In this document: positions 11,566 to 23,925 of the stretch, in pieces
Position numbering within the stretch: the first letter of the stretch is position 1
Layout: every line of letters begins with the position of its first letter
Source of the DNA: Hyperoodon ampullatus
Taxonomy: Eukaryota; Chordata; Mammalia; Artiodactyla; Ziphiidae
Direction: 5' to 3'
Length of the DNA stretch: 64,000 nucleotides
Assembly (NCBI GenBank): GCA_949752795.1
Contig: OX457062.1
Coordinates: forward strand, 91,501,777 to 91,565,776
Notes under the pieces: generated by a model
Seen by the model: the letters and a program-made list of their open reading frames with translations, nothing else
The model's database searches: none
What the model was told of the DNA's origin: nothing
Program-made: the position numbers and the translations under genes

Positions 11566-11573
11566 CCCTAGAG

Positions 11574-11911
11574 TAGCGGTGCCCAACCTTTTTGGCACCA
11601 GGGACCAGTTTCGCAGAAGACAGTTTTTCCACGGATGGGGCGGCAGTGGGGGGAATGGTTTCGGGATGATTCAAGCGCATTACATTTATTGTGCACTTTA
11701 TTTCTATTATTATTACAACGTAATATATAATGAAATAATTGTACAACTCACCGTAATACTGACAGGAGGCGGAGCTCAGGCGGTAACGTGAGGCTGTAAA
11801 TACAGATGAAGCTTCCCACACTGGCCCGCCTCTCACCTCCCGCTGGGCAGCCCAGTTCCTAACAGGCCATGGACCGCTTCTGGGCTGTGGCCCTGGGGTG
11901 GGGGACCCCTG
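11574..11911. mobile_element. Non-autonomous hAT-like DNA transposon
   Basis: The ends form inverted termini: AGCGGTGCCCAACCTTTTTG at the left and GGGTGGGGGACCCCTGC at the right. An 8-bp near-identical target duplication (CCCTAGAG at 11566-11573 and CTCTAGAG at 11912-11919) fits hAT transposition. The interior, with GACAGGAGGCGGAGCTCAGG and CAGTTCCTAACAGGCCATGG, is a familiar mammalian fossil sequence. There is no transposase frame. Confidence 0.75.
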
Positions 11912-11920
11912 CTCTAGAGC

Positions 11921-12235
11921 AACGCTGCCCAATAAAAAATTCAGAAATAAAACGCAAACTCACTTGTAATTTAACATTTTCTAGTAGTCACATCAAAAAG
12001 AAGCAATGAGAAATAGGTGAAATTAATTTTAATAATATATTCTATTTAGCCCTAAATATATAGAATATGATTATTTCAGCTTGTAATCAATATAAAAAAT
12101 TACTAGCAAGATATTTTACACTCTTTTTATTTGCACTAAGTTTTCAAAATCTGTGTGTATTTTATACAAAGGTGCCTCTCAATTCCAATTAGCCACATTT
12201 CAAGTGCCCAGTGTGGTTGGATGGCTGGCACAGCT
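11921..12235. mobile_element. hAT-Charlie (MER5-related) fossil
   Basis: It begins CGCTGCCCAATAAAAAATTC and ends with AGCCACATTTCAAGTGCCCA and GTGTGGTTGGATGGCTGG, which is the MER5/Charlie terminal theme. The AT-rich centre is longer than in the shortest MER5 elements. No protein is encoded. Confidence 0.6.
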
Positions 12236-12639
12236 CTAAAGCCTTGTAACTGTGAGGGGCTGGGACAGCAGAGATGGTCACGGTCCCTCCAGGCTCCAGT
12301 CAGGCAGTGGAATGGGGACAGACCCCACACAGCCAGAGATATGGGGTAGAGGGGGACCCACCAGCTGGTAACCTGAGGGCCACGTGCAATCAGCCCATAA
12401 AGCTGCAAGGTGGAGGACTCCCTGCACTGAAAAAAACTCAGTCTGTTGCTCTGTATGACTTCTCTTCCGTCATGATGCTCACCTTGGTTTCCATTTTAAT
12501 GTCATCATGCACAAATTGTTACTGCGAGTACAGTGTGCCTGAAACTGTGCTAGATATTGGATCCAGTAAAGCCTTATGCACATACAGTGCCCAGCAGATT
12601 ACAAAGCTCTTCACACACAAACCAAAGGGAGAGGTATGT
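12236..12639. other. Intergenic sequence, nothing recognised
   Basis: A 128-codon plus-strand frame spans 12,274-12,660. It has no domain that I can name and runs into an LTR fossil at its end, so it is not called. Confidence 0.4.
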
Positions 12640-13190
12640 TTATTATCTATTGCTATGTAACAAATTAGCATAAACTTAGCTGCTTACAGGAACACACATT
12701 TATTATCACATAATTTCTGCAGGTCAGGAGGCCAGACACAGCTTAGCTGGGCCCTCTGCTTAGTCTTTCAAGGCTGCAGTTAAGGTGTCAGCAAGGGCTA
12801 CGTTTTCATCTGAAGGCTCGCCTGGGGAAGGATGTATGTACCTGTTCACATGGTTGTTGGCAGCATTCAGTTTATTGGTGGTTGGAGGACTGAGAGTTTC
12901 CATTTTTTACTGGCTATGGGTCAGAGACCACCCCCAGGTCCCTATCACGGGCCGTTCTCCATAGGCAGTTTACGACATGGCAGCTTGTTCTTCAAGGCCA
13001 GCAGGAGTGCTTCTAACTCCAGTCCACTAGGAAGGAGTTCTTTGTAATTTAACATAATCATGAGTGACAGCCCATCATCATCTTGGCCATGTTTATTGGT
13101 TAGAAGCAAGTCACAGGCCTCTCTTACACTCAAGGGCTGGTGATTACACAAAAACATGAACACCAGGAGGTGGGGGCATGCGGGCCACCT
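12640..13190 (-). repeat. Old MaLR/MLT1-like LTR, antisense
   Basis: Antisense LTR-like landmarks are TATCTATTGCTATGTAACAA, ACATTTATTATCACATAATT, CTGAAGGCTCGCCTGGGGAA and TATTGGTTAGAAGCAAGTCA. The order resembles ancient MaLR LTRs. The exact subfamily is not resolved. Confidence 0.5.
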
Positions 13191-13353
13191 TCAGGTCTGT
13201 CACTACAGTGGTATTATCCCCATTTCACAGAGGTGGGCAGTGAGGGTTGGGGAGAATGACTAGGTTGTAGGGAACTAAGTTCCATGTGTTCTGATTCCAT
13301 GGCCAGTATCCCTTCTACCACATAGGGACAGTGAGACATGGGTCCTGCCCTTA

Positions 13354-13840
13354 TGTTACTGGAAGGGGGATCCCTTCCAGGACCCAAGAGTGGGCTCTTG
13401 TCTGACACTCAGAAATGAATTGTCCGAGGAGACACACATACTGACAAAGCAAAAGACTTTATTGGGAGGGGGTGCCCGGGTGGAGAACAACAGGGTAAGG
13501 GAACCCAGGAGAGCTGCTCTGCCATGTGGCTCTCAGTCCCAGGTTTTATGGTAATGGGGTTAGCTTTCTGGGTTGTCTCTGGACCGTCATCTTGCCTGTG
13601 CCCATATTTGGTCCGATTCCTGGTGGCGTGCGCATCTCTCAGTCAAGATGGTTTCCACCGTAAGGGTTTCTGGGAGGTTGGCAGGGCATATTATTGGCTG
13701 GCATCTCCTCCCTCCTTTTAGCCCCTCCCGAATTCTTCCGGCTTGTCAGGGACCTCCTGTTGTGAGATAACTCATGCAAGTGGTTACTATATTATCCTGC
13801 CTGGCCATGGCAGGCAGTTTCAGTCAATGGTTCCCTAACA
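13354..13840 (-). mobile_element. Solo LTR of an ERV1-like retrovirus, antisense (copy 1)
   Basis: The segment begins TG (TGTTACTGGAAGGGGGATCC) and ends CA (GGTTCCCTAACA). It carries an antisense polyadenylation signal inside GACTTTATTGGGA. It aligns by eye over its whole length with the LTR at 37,496-38,190. Flanking 4-mers CTTA (13350-13353) and TTTA (13841-13844) differ by one base, consistent with a decayed 4-bp duplication. No gag, pol or env sequence is present. Confidence 0.8.
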
Positions 13841-14044
13841 TTTAGGCAGCTTGCAAAAAAACTGGGGAGTAGGAGCTAGAAATAAGACCACCTAGAGCTC
13901 AGCTGTGCTCCCACACAGGGAATAGGTTGCCAGGAGCCTCTACTGGCTTCTCGACATGCTCCTTCCTGGATCTACGGAGACCCCCAAAGGTGAAATGTGG
14001 GACTTCAACCTGGAAAGGAGAAATCTAGACTATTCATAAAATTA

Positions 14045-14177
14045 GTAATATATTTTTTTTTTTTTTGCCCGCGCCGCATGGCATGCAGGATCTTAGTTCC
14101 CCAACCAGGCCTCGAACCTGCTGTGCCCCCTGCAGTGGAAGCATGGAGCCTTAACCACTGGACTGCCAGGGAATTCC
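14045..14177 (-). mobile_element. tRNA-derived SINE, short form, antisense
   Basis: A poly-T run (from about 14,052) is followed by GCCCGCGCCGCATGGCATGC and the antisense head ending ACTGCCAGGGAATTCCC. It is a short subfamily like the elements at 6,183 and 21,829. The open frame across it is a SINE shadow. Confidence 0.85.
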
Positions 14178-15955
14178 CAAAGTAATAGTTTTTATGAATT
14201 ACCTGGGGGAGAGGAGGAGGATTAAAAAGAATGGGTCGAGGGAAGCCTTGAAGTGTTTCCTTTTTTTTTTTTTATAGTGAGACTACAGTTATGTATTAGT
14301 CTTAGAACTTCATAAAGTTTTAAACTTTAAAAAGGTTATTGTGTATCTTATGCTATTTTGATAAATATGCCTCACCACCCCCTCCCACACCATCAACAAC
14401 AACAGAAACAAAAATCCACCCCTCCTTGCTGGTTTGTGCCAGGGAATTGAGGTCTCCTGTAGGTAGAGAAATCTAGGAGAGTGCTTCAAGGCAGAGGCCT
14501 GTGGGTCCCTGGGGGTTTCTAGTCATTTGGGGGTGGGGAAGGGGGTGGAATTACATTACGTTCATTACATTTAAAAAAAAGAAAGAAAAAGAGGAAGCAA
14601 CTTACTGCTCTTTCTGCTGGGATACTGGGGGGTCTAGAGCCCTTAGAGCATCTGACTGTGGAAACAGAGAGAAGGAGGCCACAGGCTCCCCGGCATCTGG
14701 GCTGGGGCGCGAAAACCTGCAGCCCATGTGGCTTCAATCACTGAGCAGAAGCCCGGCGGCTCCAGCTCCAGGCGCCCATCTGACTTCTTTGTTTGCTAGG
14801 AGCTGGACCCCGTGAGGGTGGCTGCCCTCAGAGCCGTCTTGGGGCTCGGCCTTCCCCCTTCTGTGAAATTCCGGAAATCGCAGGGCAGCCCCAGGCGACA
14901 GGCTGCAGGCTCCGGCGGCTGCTCAGGGAGCTGGGCTGCTAGGTTGGGGCCACTCGGGATCTCTGGGGACCACTAACCCTGAGACCTCTTGGCCGGCTCT
15001 GTCCAAAGCAAACAGCCAGCAGATGTCCCCAGCGCAGCCTCTGGTGAAACAGTTTATTCTTAGGAGATGGCCATCTCCCCTCTGGGACCCTGCAGGCTCA
15101 GCCAGCCTTCCTCCTCTCTCACTTCCTCCCCCTCCCTCCCTCTGAGATGCTTTCCTCTGAATTTGATACCACTTGGTGAACTTTAAAACAGAGGACTGCA
15201 AGGAAAATTCAACATTCCAACATGGGAAGTTAATTTGGTTCTCTAGTAAAGAAGAGTTGGTGGAAACTTCTCTGGGGCTCAGACAACTGAGCACCGGAGG
15301 TCTACTTACCCAATTTGTAATGAGGATAAACCCTGTCAGTCTATGTTGGCAGCCTGTAACACCGAAAACCAGAGGGTGTTAGCCAGCCTGTAAGTAAGAT
15401 TCCACTTATGGCAAGTTATTAAAGTTACATTTCGGGTCTGCATTTCAGATGTATTGTTTAAAAGTAATAAGCTAGGTTCCAGCCGTGAACTGTTACACTG
15501 GAAATGAAAACCTATGGGTCATGATCTTGCTTCAAACAATTCAATACCCATCCCACATTCCTGAAAAATATCTATGACAGACACCTCATTCAGGTTTTTT
15601 TTTTTTTTTTTTTTTTCCACTGTTCTTCCCTCTTGGGACATTAACTTTCAGTCCTTAGCCTTGACCTTACATGCATGTAGTTTACAGATATTATAAGTCA
15701 GGATTGCCATTTTCATAGAAATACTTTATTTTGGAGAATGTCAGTACAAACATTACAAGGATGTTTGACAAGTTTCTCAGGTATTCTGTTGTCCTCAAGG
15801 CGAATAAGGAGAAAGGAAAATTTTCACAAGGTCAAAAGCTGTTAATTTATTTATTGCTGCTCATGGATTTATTGCACCCAGCCTCCATGAACCAAGCCCT
15901 CCCCTTGCAGGATCCATTTGTCACACAGGTAAACAGAGTTCTCATGCTAGAGTAT
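14178..15955. other. Intergenic sequence, nothing recognised
   Basis: This block contains poly-T runs near 14,261 and 15,596-15,616 and a moderately GC-rich patch at 14,600-15,150. I see no CpG island of promoter strength, no exon and no named repeat. Confidence 0.4.
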
Positions 15956-16200
15956 AAATTTAGCATGAAACACTCCTGCTTAAAAACTCTTATGGCTTCC
16001 CATTACCTGAGCATCAAGGATAAACTCCAATCTTCTTAGTATGTCAGGCAAAGTTTTCCTGGCCTGGCCCTATCCTGCTTTTCCAGCTCATTTCCAGTCA
16101 TTAGGTCCTGTCAACTCTATGCTGAAGTTCCTGGAAATTTCTCATCTTACCCTGAACATATTTCCAGGTCATCCCAACAACTCTGGAATTCCTTAGTCTG
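15956..16200 (+). repeat. L2-like fragment
   Basis: TGGCTTCCCATTACCTGAGC, TCAAGGATAAACTCCAATCT and CTGGCCTGGCCCTATCCTGC follow the order seen in the L2 3' region. It is strongly diverged. Confidence 0.45.
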
Positions 16201-16624
16201 CAGTTATAACCTGAGAGCCCACAGAGAAATAGGAAATATTGGAGAAGCTGTTATTTAGGAAATAGCCTTCTCCACAGCGACGCTCCAAAAAGCTTTCCCT
16301 ATTCCACAAATAAGTGGGATCGTGATATATTTGTCTTTGACAATTCTCCAGAGTAATCATTCCTTTGCTGAGTCCCTTAATAAGAGCTGCTGCCCACTCA
16401 CCAGCCATGTGCCCTGGCGTCAGAACAAATCAGCCCACAGAAAGATATAAATCGTCTTTCTGCCATTTGCTCAAAAAAGGTGCTGTTTGTCCTAGCAGAG
16501 GCCCTGCCTCAGTACCTAGGGTCAGTTTTGCTCCTTCCTCAGAAGTTTCTTACACATATGTCCTCCCTCTCCCTAGAAGGACTACTTTCTTTCCACTTTT
16601 GTACTACTTACAATAGCAGCTAAG

Positions 16625-16860
16625 ACATATTTCATATTTCATACTTTAAAGCATTCATGTGCTTTAAAACAAGCGTTCCTTTGTTTAATCCTTACAAAAG
16701 CCCTGGGGAAAAGGGACTACTACTATGTAATTTACAGATAATAAAATCAGGTCTAGACAAGTTTAAGGATCTTAAGGCCACATAGTATTGGCCAATGAAA
16801 GGCAGGATCAGGACTGAGTCTGACCCAAGCCCGCTTGGGTGACCACTCTCCACGCTGTTT
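16625..16860 (-). repeat. MIR SINE, antisense
   Basis: TTTAATCCTTACAAAAGCCC, TTTACAGATAATAAAATCAG and GACTGAGTCTGACCCAAGCC match an antisense MIR. The 16,200-16,620 stretch before it is unassigned. Confidence 0.6.
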
Positions 16861-17099
16861 TTAAAATTACTATTTTAAGACTTTGGAGGAAGTAAGTGGG
16901 GGCTTGTTTTATTGTTACTGTCCTTTGTTTGTTTTGTTTTGCTTCTAATCTTAAATACATAAAATTAAACTAAGAGGAGTTAAGAATTCCCTCCAAGACT
17001 CAAAATATTCTTTTCCATATTTATTTTCTAACCTCTGTGGCTACCAGGAAATATTACTTAATGCAATGATGGGGCAAGTGAAATTTCTATCCCTTTATG

Positions 17100-17392
17100 T
17101 TTTTTTTAAATGATATTTTATTTATCTATTTTTGGCTGTGTTGGGTCTTCATTTCTTTGTGCAGGCTTTCTCTAGTTGCGGCGAGCGGGGGCTTCTCTTG
17201 TTGCGGAGCATGGGGCTCTAGGCACGTGGGCTCAGTAGTTGTGGCTCGTGGGCTCTAGAGCGCAGGCTCAGTAGTTGTGGCGCATGGACTCAGTTGCTCC
17301 ACAGCATGTGGGATCTTCCCAGACCAGGGCTCGAACCCGTGTCCCCTGCATTGGCAGATGGATTCTTAACCACTGTGCCATCAGGGAAGCCC
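17100..17392 (-). mobile_element. CHR-type SINE, long form, antisense
   Basis: It reads TTTATTTATCTATTTTTGGC, then GGGCTCAGTAGTTGTGGC-type modules, and ends CCATCAGGGAAGCCC. An imperfect duplication, CTATCCCTTTATGTT on the left (from about 17,088) and CTATTCCTTTGTGTTT on the right (from 17,393), marks the insertion. Confidence 0.9.
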
Positions 17393-19080
17393 CTATTCCT
17401 TTGTGTTTGAGGAAGGAGAACAAGGAACAAAAACTAAATGGTCAAACTATTTTGGGGGAAGGAAAAACAATCTCGTACATCTATCCTACTTTGGAATGAT
17501 GTACATTAGTTTTGAAATCCACCTGGGGAAGAATAACAAAGATTTTGCTGATCTTAGGCACACTTTTTCTGCTCTGTGTGAAGATCATATGCACATGTGT
17601 ACCATGATGTGTTTAGAAACAACTTTCAACCAAGTTCTGGATTTGTGAATATTTTCTGACTCCTGAACTACTTTTTTTTTTTCTGCAACCATTTTCTTTT
17701 CTTTCTTTTTTTCAGTATTAACAGCATTTGATACTAAAAAATCATACAATAAAGAAAATGTAATCAGAATTAATTGCATGGCTCAGTTGTGAGTATTATT
17801 TGCACAGTCACAATAATATATATGCTGAATACACATATTGAAATGTGATATAACTCCATTGTGATCATTGCTGGAGGAGAAGTGTGTATTTGAGAGGCAA
17901 GGAGTGGGAAGAAAACAAGAGTATAAACTTTCATCTTCCATAGGAGAAAGTCAGCAGATAATATCTAACTTTTTTTTTTTTAATAAAGGGATATGATAGA
18001 GAGATATCTAGAATAATTCAGAGTGATTGCCCCTGGGGAACAGAAATTGGGAAGTAAAGTGTGGAGGGGGAGATTACTGTTTTTATGAGCATTATAGATG
18101 CACTATTATTTTGTTAAAAAATAAAAAGTATTTTAACAAAAGTAAAAATAAAATTCTGGACAAATTCGGTGGTTGTCTCTGGATGATATAAGAAATGGGT
18201 GGTTTTTATTTCCTTCATTCTAATTTGCTCTATTTTGAAAATATGCTATAATTTGGAACCAAATCTGTAACCATTTTCAACAGCTCAGTGCTCATCATTC
18301 AAAATGCTTGCTCCACATTCCTCTCTGTAGTGCAGGACACAGGAATGATGCTGGTCACGATGGGTGGTGCCAGACAGGGAAGGTGGGCTCCTTTCTGTCC
18401 GGATGAGAGCATCATTTAGGGAACTTCAGCCCATCTAAAAGGAAGGGTGCTGACATTGTACTTCTCCCTCCTGACCTGCTTCAACACCATCCAGCCCATA
18501 CCATTTCTCTTCTTAATTCACATTGCTTGAATTGCAAAGAATTTTTTCTTTCTTTTTATCCTTGCCAAACCTTTCCAGAGGGCAGAGCAAAGCTCCAGAG
18601 CCTTGATGCCCTTGGGACCACTTCCCAGCACCTCTCAGGTGGTTCTAAGAAGTCCTGGGGGCTGTGAGTAGGAAGATGGGAACTGATCTTTGTCACAGAA
18701 GGGCCAGTTTGAGGTCTCCTGGGGCACTTACACCGTCTGCATTCCTCTGTTGGGGGTGGGTGGCCAGAGTTTCAAATCACTGAGAGATGAAAACCATGAG
18801 CATTCTCTACCCTCAGCCCTAACTTTCTTTACCTCCTCTTCCCTTTAATACATTTCCTTTCTCACCATCTGCATTCCTATGAAGGGAGGATTCCACTCGA
18901 TCCTGCTTTAAGTTGCTCTTTTCTGACCGTGGGCAGAGTCTTCTATGTGGCTTAGTGGTTTTGAATGCTAAACAAAGCAGGAGATGAAATGCAATTCTTG
19001 GCTCTGTAAATTATATTTATTTCTCTAGTATTTTGGGCCTGGAGCTTCCAAGGAGGAATAACGTGTGTTTTGTTGAAAAG
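17393..19080. other. Intergenic sequence, nothing recognised
   Basis: AT-rich DNA with several homopolymer runs (for example near 17,673 and 17,972). Short frames have no support from motifs or splice signals. Confidence 0.4.
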
Positions 19081-19104
19081 GAAGGGGTGGGAGGATTAGA
19101 TGTG

Positions 19105-19450
19105 AAAGTAACACATAGTGCCCCTGGAGTCAGAAGGCCTGGGTTCTAGTCCTAAATTTGCCAGTAACCTGCATCAGTGTGACCCGACACTCAGTTGCTT
19201 AGTTTATAAGGTAAAGTGGCTAAATGAGTACTGACCACGAATGCCAAATGACAGACCTATTATGGTTCAAATACTGGCTGTGCCATTTACTAGTTGCATT
19301 TCCTTAGGCACTTTATGTGATTTCTCCAAGCCTCAGTTTCATCATCTGTAAAATGGGAATAAAAATTGAAACTATTTTTATAGAGTGGTTTTAAGGATTA
19401 AATAAGATAATGTTCGTAGGGTTCTTAGCAAGTGATCAATAAAATGAGTT
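19105..19450 (+). repeat. Two sense MIR elements in tandem
   Basis: The first has GAGTCAGAAGGCCTGGGTTC and GCCAGTAACCTG. The second has GGTTCAAATACTGGCTGTGC, CTCAGTTTCATCATCTGTAA and AATGGGAATAAAAATTG. The second is close to the MIR consensus. Confidence 0.75.
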
Positions 19451-19456
19451 ATTAGT

Positions 19457-19563
19457 GGGAACTCCCTGGGGGTCCAGTGGCTAGGACTCTGCACTTTCAC
19501 TCCTGAGGGTTCAATCCCTGGTCGGGGAGCTAAGATCCCACTTGGCGTGGTGCCAAAAAAAAA
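19457..19563 (+). mobile_element. tRNA-derived SINE, short form, sense
   Basis: GGGAACTCCCTGGGGGTCCA starts the head and GGTTCAATCCCTGGTCGGGG is the B-box region. A short tail of A residues follows. ATTAG-containing flanks (about 19,451 and 19,566) may be the target duplication. Confidence 0.85.
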
Positions 19564-19689
19564 ACTATTAGCATAGAAGTTCCACAAGGTTCCTCTCACC
19601 TCTATATTTGATGACTCAATTTGCAAAAAAGGTCATTGATGATTAAATTTTTAAGTAATGTTCACTTTTTTACTTGTAGTTCTCTTTTT

Positions 19690-20290
19690 TTAAAAAACAA
19701 CCAAAATTTATTTCTAACAATTCTGAAGGCTGGAAGTCTGATATCAGGGTGCCAGCATGGTCAGGTGAGGACCCTCTTTCGGGCTGCAGACTTCCCACTG
19801 TAGTTCTATTTTGTTTTTGTTTTTTTGTTTTTTAAGAAGTTCTTTTTTTCCTGGTTTGCCAATAATTTTTTTTCTTTTATCATAAGTGGGTGTTGAACTT
19901 AAATTCTTTTTCCTCATCTACTGAAATGACATTTCTTTTCTCCTTTTCTATAAATATGGGCGATTACTATGATTGATTTTTTAATGTTAAATCAATCTTA
20001 CATTCTGAGGATAAAACCCACTTGATCTGATGCATTATTCTTTGTATATATTGCATGATCTGATTTTGTTAAGAGCTGACTGCATCTGTGTTCATGAGGG
20101 ATATTGGTCTGATTTTCTTTTGCGTGTGTATAATATCTTTATCTGGTTTTCTGGACCAGAGTAATACTGATAACATGTTTTGGGAAGTGTTCCCTCCTTC
20201 TCTGTTTTCTAAAAGAATTTGTGTAGAATTACTGTCACTCCTCCTCTCCAGGAAGGTTTAGCTCTGATTTTTAAATGTTCCTCTCAACCC
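19690..20290 (-). mobile_element. MLT1 remnant followed by an antisense L1 ORF2-region fragment
   Basis: The short MLT1-like piece (19,690-19,800) has AATTCTGAAGGCTGGAAGTC. The L1 piece (about 19,850-20,290) has AAACCCACTTGATCTGATGC, GAGGGATATTGGTCTGATTT and CTGGACCAGAGTAATACTG, which is the antisense of the reverse-transcriptase part of ORF2. Stop codons interrupt it throughout. Confidence 0.65.
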
Positions 20291-21810
20291 TCCCCTTCCC
20301 TACACAAGAGTCTTATTTACCAAAATGGAAGAGAAGTCATTATCTCAAGGGGTAGAACAGTCTATAAATACAGTTCAAAAAGTGCTTGAACAAATTAAGG
20401 AAAGGTTTTAAAAGGAAGAAGAATTCCACTATAATCCAAACAATATAATTGTGTGGAATATTAAGAACTCAAAGTATATTTCAAAATGGAATTATATGTT
20501 CATAGCTTCCTGAACTTTTCCTTTAAAACATTTTTTACTTTTACAGATTTTATTTAATTATATTTAATTGATCACATTTAGTATAACTTAATACTTATGA
20601 TTAAGTATTTTTCTTTTATTCCTGTGAGTCTTTATCACACAAATATAAGCTTCATGAGGGAAGAGACTAATTCTGTTTTCCTTACTATTATCTTTATAAA
20701 CCTGGCTCAATTGTAGAAAGCTAGCAAGTATTTAATTAATGAATGGATAGGTGATGAATAAATTAATGCTTTCAGATGAGCTTCCCAGAGAATTTGCATG
20801 TCCCTCTGAAAAAATTAGCTCCCTTTCACTGAAGGCCTATTTTGTGACAAGCATTGTATAACTACAAAGATGGGTACAAAACTGTCCCTGCCTGGGAAGC
20901 TTAATGTCTAGTGGGAGAAAAGACGAACAAATATTCAGGCACAACAAAATATAAAGACTCTAATAGGTGTCTGTTGAGTACTATGGGAAAGGGGATAAGA
21001 GAAAGCCATGCTGTTCAGGCAAAGCCACCTACCTGGGCTGTATCCATGAAAGAGGGAGAGAGATTTTCCAGGCAGGGAAGGTGAGGCAATAAAGAGTGAG
21101 CAACTTCTTGTGGGTCATGGAAAGGGTGTGTTTTGTCACGTTCAGACCCCCAGATATCCTAAAAGCGATATGGGCAGATGCCTGCTAGATTATTTCAGAG
21201 GCACGATCCAGAAAAGTGGGGATTGGACACTTCAGGCCTCTGCTGCCCGATAGGCCTGTGGTGCTGAATGAAATATATCCAAATTCCTTTTTATCTCGAT
21301 TTACTCACCTGTGACACTACAGCCCAGCAAAAGCCTGGAGACTTAAGAGGGGTTTGTGGGGTGGAGAGCGGGCAAAATTAAGTCTCCATCTGCTTCTGGA
21401 TTAATCTCAAAGAACAGTAAACCAGGCCAGGTGGGAAAACTGTTGATAAAACCTGAGACTACTTTTAAACTAAAAACAACCAAAAGAAAAATTAGAGCTG
21501 TTCTCTGAGGGCCAGTTTAAGTAGTATTTCTCTAGAAGCTTCCGTATCCTGAATCTCGCCGCAAGTGACTTGCGCCCTCCTCTCTGCTCCTCTTGTCTTT
21601 CCCTTGCAGCCCAACCTTGAGTGATCACGTCACTCCCACCCAAACGCCCAGCACTACTCTACTCCCAACCGTCTACCTGGCAAAGTTCCCCTCTACCTGT
21701 CGCCCATCCTGCCTACTGAAATGCTGCGATCCTTCAGACCACAGGGGTTACTTCCTCTACTGATTGTCATCATCCCTGGGTTACGATTTCCTCTGAGCTC
21801 CTGAGACTTT
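20291..21810. other. Intergenic sequence with diverged L2 fragments
   Basis: L2-like traces occur at about 20,620-20,770 (AAGCTTCATGAGGGAAGAGA) and 20,830-20,940 (GGGAAGCTTAATGTCTAGTG). Nothing in the remainder is assigned. Confidence 0.45.
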
Positions 21811-21828
21811 ACAGGATTTGCCATTTGG

Positions 21829-21980
21829 GGGGTTTTATTTGTTTGTTCGTTCTGATTTTTGGGTTTTCTTTTTGGCCTCGCCACACGGCTTGTGGGATCC
21901 TAGTTCCCCAACCAGGGATTGAACCTGGGCCCTCAGCAATGAGAATGCAGAGTCCTAACCACTGGACTGCCAGGGAATTC
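21829..21980 (-). mobile_element. tRNA-derived SINE, short form, antisense
   Basis: A T/G-rich run leads into GGCCTCGCCACACGGCTTGT and CCAGGGATTGAACCTGGGCC, ending CTGCCAGGGAATTC. The direct repeat CAGGATTTGCCATTT on the left (from 21,812) recurs with one extra C on the right (from 21,982). Confidence 0.9.
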
Positions 21981-22014
21981 CCAGGATTTGCCCATTTTGT
22001 ACTGTCTCATGGTA

Positions 22015-22617
22015 TTCTGATTCTTTCACACCACTTACAACTACATTGGATGCTCCTTGAGGGCAGGAATCAGGAATCCTGTGTTAATCCTACTCTCATG
22101 TCTCTCACAGAATCCCTGTGCACAGTGGGGACATAATACATGCTCACGCTGTTGGTTCCCTGGTTGACACAGGAGCTAGCGGTCAAGGAAATCTGCTTGC
22201 ATGTCCCAAGCAGCTCCTCGCAGGGCTCGCCACCAATTTCTCCTGAACAAAAATCTTCAGATCTCTGCTAGAGTTCTGTAGAGTTCATGCCCCTAGAAAG
22301 GTCACAGATGGAGACCAGTGTGATATGCCCAGAAAAGCTGATTCCGGGACTAAGAACCACAGTGGCTTTTAAAGACCACAGAGAAAATGAGAACTTTAAA
22401 CAAATATTTTTCTAGGAGGGCCTCGGCCTCTCGTAGGGTTTCTAAGCTGCAAACGCAGCAAAAGAGGTGAGGGCGGAGGAAGGCGGGTGCTGGGCAGAAC
22501 AGGGCTTCATTTATGTTGGGCAGGATGGCTTTATCCCCAGGGTTTCTGAACTGCTTCAAAGCTTGATTCATTTTTCCCCAATCTGAACCAAAATAGTTGA
22601 AATACAACATGCCTGGT
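22015..22617. other. L2 trace, then unassigned DNA
   Basis: GGATGCTCCTTGAGGGCAGG at about 22,050 is the L2 3' signature. The remaining DNA to 22,617 shows no gene. Confidence 0.45.
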
Positions 22618-22675
22618 GAACAGGAAGGAGGGAAGGAAGGGAGGAAGAGAGGGAGGGAGGAAGGAAAGAAAAAAA
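22618..22675. repeat. GGAA/GGGA purine microsatellite
   Basis: An imperfect (GGAA)n and (GGGA)n tract of about 55 bases, all purine on the plus strand. The open frame across it (KEGRKGGREGG) is low complexity. Confidence 0.8.
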
Positions 22676-23925
22676 CAAGATAAGACTTGCTTTCACATTG
22701 TTCTGGTGCCCTGCTCTTCAGGCAAGTTCCAGTGGAGAAGACAGAAAAGTCCTTTCTCCTTTTCTATCAGGCTGAACAAAGGAGGTTGCAGCAGAAATAC
22801 TTTCCAGCAGGGGTGTGACCATCCTGTCGGACAAGGACACGCAGCTCTGTTCCCAAAGGACTGTCCCATCAGGCACAGGGTTAGATATCAGTGTCACAGT
22901 CGAGGGACACACCCTGCAAAGATGACTATCTGTTGAACAGGAGAAGTGGGAGGATAAAAAGCCACGGGTGTTACCAGGTTGTTAGTTGGTCTCAAACATG
23001 GAGCAGAGAAAATGTCTAGGGCATGGAAGACAATGCTTGCTCCCTGCCCCCAATCACCTATTGGGTTAAACACAGGTGTTTTTCTCTGTTTCCTCCCCAA
23101 ATCCCATTAAGATGAAAGTAAAGGAATAAAACGGCTGTAAATCCACCAAGGTCAAGATAATAGGGGAGGAAATTGAGGGGAAAGAGAAATGTCGACAAAT
23201 ACTTGGATGAAGGGAAGCAGATGAGGGGAGAACTGACTCACCAGGTCCCCGTGGCCGAAACCTGCTGCTTGTGGAGGGCAGCCGGCTCGTGGAGCAAAAA
23301 GATGAGCTTAAGCATGTTCTTAACGCTGGGGGATCAGGTGACAGTCTGTTTAAAAAGATGTAAGTTTCTCCTTCCGCACCCTCCACAGAGAAGCCCCAAC
23401 TCCTCTCCCACCCTACAGGAGAAGGGAGTTTGGAGAAACAGAGACATCAGACACAGCAAAGAGCAAAGGGCCAAACTGTAAACATGGGGCTTCCCAAAGT
23501 CAAGGTCTGGAGGCCTTTTCTCTGAGGCTGTTGGATTTGCATTCTGAACAGGACTCTCTGACCCCCTGGCCACCCAGCTCAGAGATCAGTGGCAGCCATT
23601 ACTCACCTCCCACTGACAGATGGGTGACTTGAGAATTCTTCTCTGGAGAAAGAGAACAGCTTCAAAGAAAAAGCCTCCGGATGCTGACATTTGGGAATCC
23701 CGCAGTGAAAAAGCCTACAGAGAAATCCGTGGCACAGAAAGCCCTGTTGGCTCACAGCACTTCCAAAGAGCTTTTTGGTATCTCTCTCCCTCACATGAGA
23801 CATTTGAGAAAAGTAAGAGGAAAACAAATAGAAACAGAGACTGTGCAAGGAACCCTATGATCAATAAATATCCTAAGGGACATAAGGGAAGAAATTGTAG
23901 AAGGTTATGCAAAAGGAACAGATTA
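22676..23925. other. Intergenic sequence, nothing recognised
   Basis: Many overlapping short frames occur on both strands here (up to 123 codons at 23,620-23,991). None has a recognisable domain, and the crowding on both strands argues against real coding. Confidence 0.4.
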